From an uncultured Salinimicrobium sp. (GTDB lineage Bacteria > Bacteroidota > Bacteroidia > Flavobacteriales > Flavobacteriaceae), in the NCBI GenBank assembly GCA_946887075.1, contig CAMPKA010000008.1, positions 1 through 64,000 on the forward strand: DNA of 64,000 nt, written 5' to 3'. The first letter of the stretch is position 1; each line of letters starts with the position of its first letter. Positions 53,653 through 60,953 of the stretch are shown here, one piece after another. The translations under genes and the position numbers were made by a program. The notes under the pieces were generated by a model. That model worked only from the letters and a program-made list of their open reading frames with translations. It searched no databases and was not told the origin of the DNA.

Positions 53653-54096
53653 TTACTTGATCTCGATCATTCTTCTGGCCTGTACTTTGGCGTCTTCTCT
53701 TTTTGGAAGGCTGACTTTTAGTACACCATCTTTATAATTGGCAGCGATCTTTTCCTCGTCCACAGAGTCAGGAAGCGTAAAAGCTCTTTTGAAGCTGCTG
53801 TAGCTGAATTCCCTGCGGGTGAATCTGCCATTGTTGTCCTTTTTCTCTTCCTCTTTCTTCTCTTCAGAAGAAATGGTCAAAACGCCGTTGTCGAGTTCCA
53901 GATTGAAATCCTTCCTGGTCTTTCCGGGAGCGGCAACTTCAAGGGTGAAGCTGTCATCATCCTCAGCAATATTTACTGCTGGAACGCTGGTCCCGATCCT
54001 GTTGAAGGAATTGCCATTATCCATCCAGTCGGTTTTAAACATGTCATCAAAGATGGATGGAAGCCAGTTGTCGGTATTTCGCTTCATGAGGTTCAT
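53653..54096 (-). CDS. Small heat-shock protein, Hsp20/alpha-crystallin family
   Basis: A 147-residue chaperone that holds unfolding proteins. The alpha-crystallin domain runs from about residue 40 (SFTLEVAAPGKTRKDFNLELDNGVLTI) to 135, with the Gly-x-Leu motif GVLKVSLPK, and ends KVQARRMIEIK. The N-terminal arm is short (NWLPSIFDDMF). A GTCATTTTGTCACAG sequence at 54179-54193 lies upstream. Confidence 0.95.
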   Translation of the reverse strand: MNLMKRNTDNWLPSIFDDMFKTDWMDNGNSFNRIGTSVPAVNIAEDDDSFTLEVAAPGKTRKDFNLELDNGVLTISSEEKKEEEKKDNNGRFTRREFSYSSFKRAFTLPDSVDEEKIAANYKDGVLKVSLPKREDAKVQARRMIEIK

Positions 54097-54284
54097 AATA
54101 CAAATATTTTAGTTAGACTTTATTTTTTTGTTTATTACAAAAAGTCTTAAACAAATCCGATACCAGTGCAAATCCGGCGTCATTTTGTCACAGTTTTATC
54201 TTAAAAATATGCCTTTATGTCACTGGGGCTCAGGGCCGTGCAGATTAGTCTCTCCTGTTCTTAGGATAGCCTTGCCGAATGCCT

Positions 54285-54292
54285 TATTTTTG
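54285..54292 (+). promoter_or_regulatory. -7 box of the DUF1456-cysH unit
   Basis: TATTTTTG, a perfect TAnnTTTG box 18 bases before ATG 54311. It sits inside a longer open frame from 54128, so the true start is 54311. Confidence 0.55.
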
Positions 54293-54310
54293 CCGGAAAA
54301 CCGAAAGAAA

Positions 54311-54550
54311 ATGGCACTATCCAATAATGACATATTCAAAAAGCTTCGGGTGGCCCTGAAACTGAGGGATGATGATATCGTTCATATCTGCTCCCTGGTG
54401 GACTTCAAGGTAACCAAGAGCGAACTAGGAGCCATTTTCAGAAGTGAAGACCATCCGAAATACATGGAATGCGGCGATCAGTTCCTCCGAAATTTCCTGA
54501 ACGGTCTTATCGTCTATAAGCGAGGTCCAATGCCCGAGAAGAAAAAATAA
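54311..54550 (+). CDS. Half-size DUF1456 (YehS-like) protein
   Basis: A 79-residue protein with a single DUF1456 unit: MALSNNDIFKKLRVALKLRDDDIVHICSL, then LGAIFRSEDHPKYMECGDQFLRNFLNGLI, both shown only in part. E. coli YehS has two copies in ~156 residues, so this is a one-unit form. Function is unknown. The start is set by an upstream TATTTTTG promoter box. cysH follows 3 bases after its stop. Confidence 0.85.
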   Translation: MALSNNDIFKKLRVALKLRDDDIVHICSLVDFKVTKSELGAIFRSEDHPKYMECGDQFLRNFLNGLIVYKRGPMPEKKK

Positions 54551-54553
54551 TCT

Positions 54554-55243
54554 ATGGAAATAGTTGCGGAGAAAAGAGCGGTTTCAGAGGAAGAGGTGGC
54601 TGCTCTGAACAAGAAGTACAAGCCGCTTTCCCTGGAGGAAAGACTTACAGCCTTATATCAGGATTTTGGGCAGGCAGAGGTCATGCTGACCAGTTCATTT
54701 GCCGCGACCTCAGCCTTTCTGCTGAAATTGTTCTCCCAGGTGAACCCGGAACAACTCGTTTATTTCATCGACACCGGCTATCATTTTGAGGAAACCCTGA
54801 ATTACAAGAAGGAACTTCAGAAACAGTATGGGTTACGGGTCCGGTCTATCAGTGCAGTTGCCGAGGAACATGAATTCACAACAAAAGACAGGACCTGGGA
54901 GAAGAATCCAGATTTCTGCTGCTATCTCAACAAGGTAAAACCTCTGGACCTGATCAAGGCCCGATATACCGTTTGGGTGAGTGGGTTGATGGAATGGCAG
55001 AGCGATCACCGGGCCACTCTGGATATTTTCGAACTCCGGAGTGATATTCTCAAATTCTATCCGCTGCTGGACGTAAGCCGGAAGGAAAGAGATGCGTACA
55101 TCAAGTCTCACAACCTGAAATTTCATCCTCTGGTGGCCAAGGGATATCATTCCATCGGCTGCACGCACTGTACCATTCCCGGGGATGAGCGTTCAGGGAG
55201 GTGGAACAACAATCCAAAAACCGAGTGCGGGCTACATCTTTAA
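54554..55243 (+). CDS. Phosphoadenylyl/adenylyl-sulfate reductase (CysH family)
   Basis: A 229-residue thiol-dependent reductase of assimilatory sulfate reduction. The sulfonucleotide site SSFAATSAFLLKLF, the FCCYLNKVKPL and the GCTHCTIPGDERSGRW motifs and the ending ECGLHL (catalytic Cys) are present. Four iron-sulfur-type Cys (CC and CxxC) point to the APS-reductase subtype rather than the PAPS form. It follows the DUF1456 gene by 3 bases and is closed by a strong terminator. Confidence 0.95.
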   Translation: MEIVAEKRAVSEEEVAALNKKYKPLSLEERLTALYQDFGQAEVMLTSSFAATSAFLLKLFSQVNPEQLVYFIDTGYHFEETLNYKKELQKQYGLRVRSISAVAEEHEFTTKDRTWEKNPDFCCYLNKVKPLDLIKARYTVWVSGLMEWQSDHRATLDIFELRSDILKFYPLLDVSRKERDAYIKSHNLKFHPLVAKGYHSIGCTHCTIPGDERSGRWNNNPKTECGLHL

Positions 55244-55273
55244 TAAAAAGATCCCGGATGGACCGGGATCTTT
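55244..55273. terminator. Strong bidirectional terminator after cysH
   Basis: Eleven-base stem AAAGATCCCGG (55247-55257) with CCGGGATCTTT (55263-55273), five-base loop. A/T runs on both sides let it act on cysH (+) and on the small secreted gene at 55296 (minus). Confidence 0.9.
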
Positions 55274-55295
55274 CAGACTGGTTTTTAATCTAAGG

Positions 55296-55622
55296 TCAGC
55301 TCCTCTTGACCACGGCTAATTCGTAGATCTTACCTTTTCTCCAGTTTTCCTCGGCCAGCTCCTGATTGGCCAGTTTCTTTTCGATCATCTCATTGAGATG
55401 TTCATCCTCAGAGGCAACGGCTACACTTTGAATCTTGTTATCATCCGATACTGAAAAAAACACAGTTACGGCAACTTCTTTTCCAGATTCGCAATAATTG
55501 TCGTTAACCATTTTTTCGATCTCTGCAATTACAGATTTTTCATCGAAAAGCCTGGGCTCAGCCTGAACCATGGAACAGATCATTAGGGCAAGGGCAGCGA
55601 GGGTGATTTTCATTGTTTTCAT
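55296..55622 (-). CDS. Small secreted protein, paralog A
   Basis: A 108-residue protein with a signal peptide (MKTMKITLAALALMICSMVQA) and a small mixed alpha/beta domain: EVAVTVFFSVSDDNKIQSVAVASEDEHLNEMIEKKLANQEL, then KIYELAV. The pattern (strand, hairpin, helix, strand) resembles a TonB-C-like or small periplasmic domain, but I cannot name it. It is a tandem paralog of the gene at 55783, sharing the signal peptide, the KLANQxL helix and KIYEL end. An exact TGTAAC-N16-AGTCTA motif precedes it. Confidence 0.85.
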   Translation of the reverse strand: MKTMKITLAALALMICSMVQAEPRLFDEKSVIAEIEKMVNDNYCESGKEVAVTVFFSVSDDNKIQSVAVASEDEHLNEMIEKKLANQELAEENWRKGKIYELAVVKRS

Positions 55623-55674
55623 GATGAGTGAATTTGATTTGATTGATGATGATGTTTTTAATGTCTTTACCTAA

Positions 55675-55702
55675 TAGACTGCCTTTCAGTTCTTTTGTTA
55701 CA
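55675..55702 (-). promoter_or_regulatory. Candidate ECF-sigma promoter of secreted paralog A, TGTAAC-N16-AGTCTA
   Basis: On the minus strand TGTAAC (55702-55697), 16 bases, AGTCTA (55680-55675), 52 bases before the start at 55622. Confidence 0.6.
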
Positions 55703-55740
55703 GAGTTGAAGAAAATTTTTTTTACCCTCCGGCAGATCCA

Positions 55741-55763
55741 AAAAAAAGCCGGGTTGTCCCGGC
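55741..55763 (-). terminator. Terminator after secreted paralog B
   Basis: GCCGGG (55748-55753) with CCCGGC (55758-55763), loop TTGT, then a T-run on the minus strand. It lies 20 bases after the stop of the gene at 55783. Confidence 0.85.
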
Positions 55764-55782
55764 CTTTACTTCTAGAGTTCTT

Positions 55783-56121
55783 CTACTCCATTTGAACGCG
55801 AATGGGAAGTTCGTAGATCTTCTCAGTAAACCACTTTTCCCCGTTGAGTTTCTGGTTGGCCAGACGCTCCTCCAGGAACCGGTTGATCTTCGGATCTTCC
55901 GAAAAGATTTTCATGATGGAGATTCTTTTATCCGCTGTGACAGTAAACATCACTTTTAGACTGAATTCCTTTTCTATAACCAATCCGGAATTTTCCAGCA
56001 TCTCCTGGATCTCATAGGAGATCTTTTCTCCTTTGGGAGGGATGTTAGAATCTGAAGATGCGAAAACAGAGGAAGCGATCAGCATTGCAAATGCGGCCAG
56101 GGTGATTTTGAAATTTTTCAT
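55783..56121 (-). CDS. Small secreted protein, paralog B
   Basis: A 112-residue protein with a signal peptide (MKNFKITLAAFAMLIASSVFA) and the same small domain as paralog A: FSLKVMFTVTADKRISIMKIF, RFLEERLANQKL and KIYELPI. The two genes are separated by a terminator and each has its own upstream motif, so they are likely a recent tandem duplication with parallel control. No Cys, no lipobox. Function unknown. Confidence 0.85.
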   Translation of the reverse strand: MKNFKITLAAFAMLIASSVFASSDSNIPPKGEKISYEIQEMLENSGLVIEKEFSLKVMFTVTADKRISIMKIFSEDPKINRFLEERLANQKLNGEKWFTEKIYELPIRVQME

Positions 56122-56160
56122 GATGATAAAAATTAGATGATTGATTGATGATTTAACTTA

Positions 56161-56188
56161 ATGACTGTGCAAAAAAGAATATGTTACA
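56161..56188 (-). promoter_or_regulatory. Candidate ECF-sigma promoter of secreted paralog B, TGTAAC-N16-AGTCAT
   Basis: On the minus strand TGTAAC (56188-56183), 16 bases, AGTCAT (56166-56161), 39 bases before the start at 56121. Confidence 0.6.
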
Positions 56189-56326
56189 AATCCCGCTTTT
56201 CTTTAAGTTTTAATTAACAGAAAAAGAGCATCAGCCATAGGCGAATCTACCTTCAAACTCAGGAAGAAAACTGGAGAATAGCCGATTCTTCTTGGATAAG
56301 AGCAGATCAAAACAGACCTCCAGGAC

Positions 56327-56354
56327 AAAAAAAAGCTCCCCGTTCGGAGAGCTT
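56327..56354 (-). terminator. Terminator after sucC
   Basis: AAGCTC (56333-56338) with GAGCTT (56349-56354), an inner CC/GG pair, loop GTTC, T-run on the minus strand. It is 25 bases beyond the sucC stop. Confidence 0.85.
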
Positions 56355-56379
56355 GAATACATATTGATAAATAGGCTGT

Positions 56380-57573
56380 TTAGGAAAGTACCTCCTGCAC
56401 CTTGTCAGCAGCCTCCTGGAATTCCACCGCACTATAGACGTCCAGTCCACTGTTGTCGATAAGGTCCTTCGCAATATCTGCGTTGGTTCCCTGAAGTCTG
56501 ACGATAATCGGCACCTGGATAGTATCTCCCATGTTCTTATAGGCGTCCACAATACCCTGGGCTACCCGGTCACAACGGACGATACCTCCAAAAATGTTGA
56601 CCAGAATAGCTTTGACGTTCTCATCTTTTAAAATCAGTCGGAAGGCTTCCTCTACCCGTTTGGCATCTGCAGTACCCCCGACATCAAGAAAGTTAGCGGG
56701 TTCTCCCCCAGCCTGTTTGATCAGGTCCATTGTTGCCATAGCCAGACCAGCCCCATTGACCATACATCCTACATTTCCGTCCAGGTCAACATAATTGAGT
56801 CCTACGGCTTTTGCTTCCACCTCCACAGGATTTTCTTCCCGCACGTCCCGCATTTCCACATAATCCTTGTGGCGGAACAGCGCATTGTCATCCAGGGTCA
56901 CCTTGGCATCCACCGCCATGATCTTATCATCGCTCGTTTTGAGTACAGGATTGATCTCAAACAGGGAGGAATCCGACTTGATATAAGCTTCATAGAGGGC
57001 GGCGACGAATTTGGTCATCTCCTTGAAGGCCTGACCACTGAGTCCGAGATTGAAGGCAATTCTTCTGGCCTGGAACGGAAGAAGACCAACAGCCGGATCT
57101 ATTTCCTCATTAAAAATCAGGTGGGGCGTTTTCTCTGCCACCGTTTCTATATCCATTCCACCTTCTGTGGAATACATGATCATATTTCTTCCGGAAGCTC
57201 TGTTGAGCAGCACAGACATATAAAATTCCTCCGGTTCATTATCCCCTGGGTAATATACATCCTCTGCCACCAGTACCTGATGAACTTTTTTCCCCTCGGC
57301 GCTGGTCTGAGGGGTCACCAGGTTCATCCCGATGATCTCTCCGGCGATCTCCTCTACCTCCTGCAGGTTTTTTGCCAGTTTAACACCTCCACCCTTTCCG
57401 CGGCCTCCTGCGTGAACCTGAGCCTTGATTACGTGCCAGCCCGTTCCGGTTTGTTCTGTAAGTTTCTTGGCAGCATCAACTGCTTCCTTTGCGTCCTGCG
57501 CCACGATGCCGCGCTGAACCCGAACTCCGAAGCTGCTTAAGATCTCTTTTCCCTGATATTCGTGTATGTTCAT
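56380..57573 (-). CDS. sucC: Succinate-CoA ligase (ADP-forming) subunit beta
   Basis: A 397-residue ATP-grasp enzyme of the TCA cycle. It opens MNIHEYQGKEILSSFGV and shows the ATP-grasp segment GGRGKGGGVKLAKN, the specificity-helix region and LFEINPVLKTSDDKIMAVDAKV, and the CoA domain FLDVGGTADAKRVEEAF, ILVNIFGGIVRCDRVA. The alpha subunit (sucD) is not in the window, so the two are separated. The start is 57573; a longer frame to 57642 crosses the promoter boxes at 57608-57639. Confidence 0.97.
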   Translation of the reverse strand: MNIHEYQGKEILSSFGVRVQRGIVAQDAKEAVDAAKKLTEQTGTGWHVIKAQVHAGGRGKGGGVKLAKNLQEVEEIAGEIIGMNLVTPQTSAEGKKVHQVLVAEDVYYPGDNEPEEFYMSVLLNRASGRNMIMYSTEGGMDIETVAEKTPHLIFNEEIDPAVGLLPFQARRIAFNLGLSGQAFKEMTKFVAALYEAYIKSDSSLFEINPVLKTSDDKIMAVDAKVTLDDNALFRHKDYVEMRDVREENPVEVEAKAVGLNYVDLDGNVGCMVNGAGLAMATMDLIKQAGGEPANFLDVGGTADAKRVEEAFRLILKDENVKAILVNIFGGIVRCDRVAQGIVDAYKNMGDTIQVPIIVRLQGTNADIAKDLIDNSGLDVYSAVEFQEAADKVQEVLS

Positions 57574-57607
57574 AGTGAAGTGTTTCTTGGGTGTTTCATG
57601 AGGATCA

Positions 57608-57639
57608 CAAAAGTAACAAATGTAAAGCGACTGTACCAA
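57608..57639 (-). promoter_or_regulatory. Housekeeping promoter of sucC
   Basis: On the minus strand TTG (57639-57637), 21 bases, TACTTTTG (57615-57608). A second box TACATTTG (57624-57617) lies just upstream. The leader would be about 29 bases. Confidence 0.6.
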
Positions 57640-57780
57640 CATTTTTAATCTGCAAAAGCCGAACGGAACCCGCCTGCCCCCGAAGTGGTTTTACGGACCG
57701 GATCAGAAAAAGAAAAAATCGGAAAAATGGTTCATGGGCTCCCGCACTTCCAGGGGTAATTTAAAATCCGGGGAATCTTC

Positions 57781-58431
57781 TCAGGAGTTAACCCTAAATT
57801 CCTCGAAATCAAGCGGATCATAATTCCTGAAATGACCGTTGAGCTCAATGGTCTGCTTGGTTCGGTTCAATTCCTGGATGATCGGGATCGTAATGCAGAG
57901 GTGGTTGATCAGGAATGCCTGCCGCTCCTCCTCGCTTACCAGTTTCAGCATATTGTATTCCTGCTGAATCGACAAACCTAGCTTGTGGGCCAGGCTAAAG
58001 CTGTTGAACTTCTCGTAATCGATTTTCGGGGCAGGAATCTCCAGGTGCAGATAGAATTCTGCAATACAAGCTATAAGCTGCCTCTTCTGTTCATGATCTA
58101 TCCGATCAGAGGTGTCAAGAAATTCTACTTCACCTCCCGGATAATGTCTCCCACGCTGCTCCGGGTAAAAATCCTTCAATCTGAAAACCCGTCGTCCGGT
58201 GCAATGCACATCTTTTGCCCCGGAGGGGTAAGTCCGGACGATCCTGGTCAGTTCCATTTCTGTCCCGTATTCCTGAAGATGATCGATATATACGGGAGAA
58301 CCGAAGGTAATGTGGTTAGTTTCACAATCCTGGATCAGCTCCTTATAACGCTCCTCATAAATGTGAATGGCCAGTCGTTCTCCGGGAAAGATCACATTAG
58401 GAAGCGGGAACATGGGTAGGGTGGCGGTCAT
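57781..58431 (-). CDS. LON-domain (substrate-binding-domain-only) protein
   Basis: A 216-residue protein made of the Lon N-terminal substrate-binding domain without ATPase or protease parts. The start MTATLPMFPLPNVIFPGERLAIHIYEERYKEL (cut) and ITFGSPVYIDHLQEYGTEMELTRIV are typical. The C-terminal half is helical. Its partner protease, if any, is unknown. ATG 58431 is used; a longer frame runs to 58581 but reads into the lysA promoter region. Confidence 0.9.
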   Translation of the reverse strand: MTATLPMFPLPNVIFPGERLAIHIYEERYKELIQDCETNHITFGSPVYIDHLQEYGTEMELTRIVRTYPSGAKDVHCTGRRVFRLKDFYPEQRGRHYPGGEVEFLDTSDRIDHEQKRQLIACIAEFYLHLEIPAPKIDYEKFNSFSLAHKLGLSIQQEYNMLKLVSEEERQAFLINHLCITIPIIQELNRTKQTIELNGHFRNYDPLDFEEFRVNS

Positions 58432-58598
58432 TTTCTGAGCATTCTTTTCTAAAATTAAAAAATTCTGTAGCGCCTCCCCTATTCCGCTCTGCAATAGTTT
58501 TCTTAAAATTAGCCGGAAAAAGGGCTGACCCAGAATGAACATTTTAGCCAAATCGGTTAATTTTACAGATTCAAATCTCATGGGCCGGAAATTCCCGC

Positions 58599-58606
58599 TA
58601 TTTTTG
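58599..58606 (+). promoter_or_regulatory. -7 box of lysA
   Basis: TATTTTTG, a perfect TAnnTTTG box 27 bases before ATG 58634. It shows that the in-frame stretch from 58535 is untranslated. Confidence 0.6.
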
Positions 58607-58633
58607 CAGGCTCAGAATAACAACCGCTTTTAT

Positions 58634-59860
58634 ATGAACCATCAGGATTATCTGGATATCGTGGCCAAGTATGGCAGCCCGGTTTACGTGTATGATGCAG
58701 AAAAGATCGTCTCGCAGTATGAGCGTCTGACCAGTGCCTTCAAAGCCGTTCAAAATCTGCAGATCAATTATGCCGTCAAGGCCCTGTCCAATCTGTCAAT
58801 CCTTCGCCTTTTCCATCAGATGGGAGCGGGTCTCGATACGGTTTCAATTCAGGAGGTCAAGCTCGGGCTGAAGGCGGGAGTAGAACCCGAAAAAATCATT
58901 TATACCCCTAACGGGGTGTCTCTGGAAGAGATCGAACAGGTTTCCCAGATGGGGGTTCAGATCAATATCGACAACCTTTCCATCCTGGAACAATTTGGAA
59001 CCAGACATCCCCAGGTGCCGGTATGCATCCGGATCAATCCGCACGTCATGGCCGGAGGGAATACCAATATTTCCGTGGGGCACATCGATTCCAAATTTGG
59101 AATTTCGATACACCAGATCCCGCATCTGCTGCGGATTGTTCAAAATACCGGGATGCATATCAACGGAATCCATATGCACACCGGGAGTGATATTCTCGAC
59201 GTGGAGGTATTTTTATATGCCTCTGAAATCCTTTTTGAGACGGCAAGGCATTTTCCTGATCTCGAGTTCATGGATTTCGGAAGCGGCTTCAAGGTGCCGT
59301 ATAAGGAGGGAGATATTCAAACAGATATCGAGGAGTTCGGCCAGAAGCTGAGCAAGAGGTTCAATGCCTTCTGCAAGGAATATGGAAGGGAACTGATCCT
59401 CGGCTTTGAACCTGGAAAATTCCTTGTGAGTGAGGCAGGAAAATTCCTGGTTAGGGTTAATGTGATCAAACAAACGACCTCCACCGTATTCGCAGGAGTG
59501 GACAGCGGGTTTAATCACCTGATCCGCCCTATGCTGTATGGAAGCAGGCATGAGATTCACAATATATCAAATCCGGGAGGAAAGGAACGCTTCTATACTG
59601 TAGTGGGTTATATCTGTGAGACCGATACTTTTGCCAGCAATAGAAAAATTGCTGAGATTAAGGAGGGTGATATCCTGGCTTTTGACAATGCCGGCGCCTA
59701 CTGCTATTCCATGGCAAGCAACTACAATTCAAGGCTGCGCCCGCCGGAGGTCTTGTGGCATAACGGACAGGCTCATCTGATCAGAGAACGCGAGGAATTC
59801 GAGGATATACTACGGGGCCAGGTTGAAGTGGACCTTGGGGAGGCTATTGTTCGTCCTTAG
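58634..59860 (+). CDS. lysA: Diaminopimelate decarboxylase
   Basis: A 408-residue PLP enzyme of fold type III converting meso-diaminopimelate to lysine. The Schiff-base Lys lies in INYAVKALSN (near residue 47), the HIDSKFGI and GIHMHTGSDI strands build the phosphate pocket, and the C-terminal active-site contributions are GYICETDTFASNR and YCYSMASNYNSRLRPPEVL. The start is ATG 58634, 27 bases after the promoter box. The last 17 bases overlap the convergent ion-channel gene. Confidence 0.97.
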   Translation: MNHQDYLDIVAKYGSPVYVYDAEKIVSQYERLTSAFKAVQNLQINYAVKALSNLSILRLFHQMGAGLDTVSIQEVKLGLKAGVEPEKIIYTPNGVSLEEIEQVSQMGVQINIDNLSILEQFGTRHPQVPVCIRINPHVMAGGNTNISVGHIDSKFGISIHQIPHLLRIVQNTGMHINGIHMHTGSDILDVEVFLYASEILFETARHFPDLEFMDFGSGFKVPYKEGDIQTDIEEFGQKLSKRFNAFCKEYGRELILGFEPGKFLVSEAGKFLVRVNVIKQTTSTVFAGVDSGFNHLIRPMLYGSRHEIHNISNPGGKERFYTVVGYICETDTFASNRKIAEIKEGDILAFDNAGAYCYSMASNYNSRLRPPEVLWHNGQAHLIREREEFEDILRGQVEVDLGEAIVRP

Positions 59861-60824
59861 GGCAGAGCTTATAGATATCCTCCCAGTCCCATCCGGAAAT
59901 CCTTAGGCTTGAGGAAAGACGTTTATCGTGTTTCCCGGATATATCAAGTCTATAGCCCTTGCTCAACCAGAAGCTTCTCATCGTTTTGATTTTCTCCTCA
60001 TTTACCGGATAGGAGCGGGCATCCCGAAGGCCCAGGTCCAGGTATTTCTCAATGGAAAAAAGGATCGTCCCGATCTTGGCGTGCTGCATGGAATCCTTCC
60101 CCCAATCCTGCTGGATCACACTCAGGACCTCATAAAGTCTCCCTAACTGAACGATGAGAGTGGAATTACGATCCCTGCTAAGAAAATAGGTGACCATGGG
60201 GAATGAAAGGTAATTGCTCGCATTGCTCAGGATCTGGTGCCGGAGTTGACTCGCATCCGACATCAGGGAGGAAAGCTCGTCCTGCTGCTTGAAGAAGTTG
60301 TACATTTCTTCTATGTCCTCCCCTATGGAGACAATAAAAAAGGCCAATTCCTTCATTTTCAATACTGCAGTGACAACACTTAAGAGATAGGTGATCCCGG
60401 TACTGATCAAAATGAAACCTGAAAAGGCTAAAATTCCAGATAAAAACACAGCTGTGGTGTTTCCAGGAATAAAGTCCCCGATCCCGAGGGTCGATAAAAG
60501 GTACCCTGTAAAGTAAAATCGCTCAGGCCCATCCGCTGGAATCTGGGTGATCCCGTTAATGACCATCTCCTGTCCACTGGTAAAAATCAGAAAAGTTGCG
60601 AAAAATAGCAGGCAGAGCCACATCGAGGCGGTCATCAGCAGGTGAATCAGGCCCGAATACTTGAACCAGAACCTATTCCTGTTCTGGAGGATAAGCGCAT
60701 TTAAGGTCCTGTTGAGCCACCTGGAAAGAAAACCGAATCCATTTCCGGAAAGGGTGGTGTGAAAGAAATCTAGAAAGGTTACGACAATCACCAGAAGTCC
60801 TATCGCGATCTGAAGTGTCTGCAT
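59844..60824 (-). CDS. Two-helix potassium-channel-like membrane protein
   Basis: A 326-residue protein with hydrophobic segments near residues 1-20, 60-85 and 120-150. A pore-type filter reads STLGIGDFIPGN, close to the K+ filter TVGYGD but with Leu-Gly-Ile in place of Val-Gly-Tyr. The C-terminal ~175 residues are soluble and helical, with no RCK domain that I can identify. It is likely an ion channel with altered selectivity. It overlaps the lysA 3' end by 17 bases. Confidence 0.75.
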   Translation of the reverse strand: MQTLQIAIGLLVIVVTFLDFFHTTLSGNGFGFLSRWLNRTLNALILQNRNRFWFKYSGLIHLLMTASMWLCLLFFATFLIFTSGQEMVINGITQIPADGPERFYFTGYLLSTLGIGDFIPGNTTAVFLSGILAFSGFILISTGITYLLSVVTAVLKMKELAFFIVSIGEDIEEMYNFFKQQDELSSLMSDASQLRHQILSNASNYLSFPMVTYFLSRDRNSTLIVQLGRLYEVLSVIQQDWGKDSMQHAKIGTILFSIEKYLDLGLRDARSYPVNEEKIKTMRSFWLSKGYRLDISGKHDKRLSSSLRISGWDWEDIYKLCPKDEQ

Positions 60825-60847
60825 AAATTTAAAATTAATTAAAAGCC

Positions 60848-60874
60848 CCTTAAATTACCTTAAGTGCACCTTAA
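60848..60874. repeat. Three CCTTAA repeats in helical phase
   Basis: CCTTAA at 60848-60853, 60858-60863 and 60869-60874, centres 10 and 11 bases apart, in the intergenic stretch between the ion-channel gene (minus, start 60824) and the erythromycin esterase-like gene (start 60954). This looks like a regulator binding array. Confidence 0.5.
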
Positions 60875-60953
60875 ACTTTTCTAAAGCCACCGATCCCGAA
60901 GGAGCCGGGCCCTCCATTTTTCGTAAATTATACCTACCTAAAAGCATAACCAA

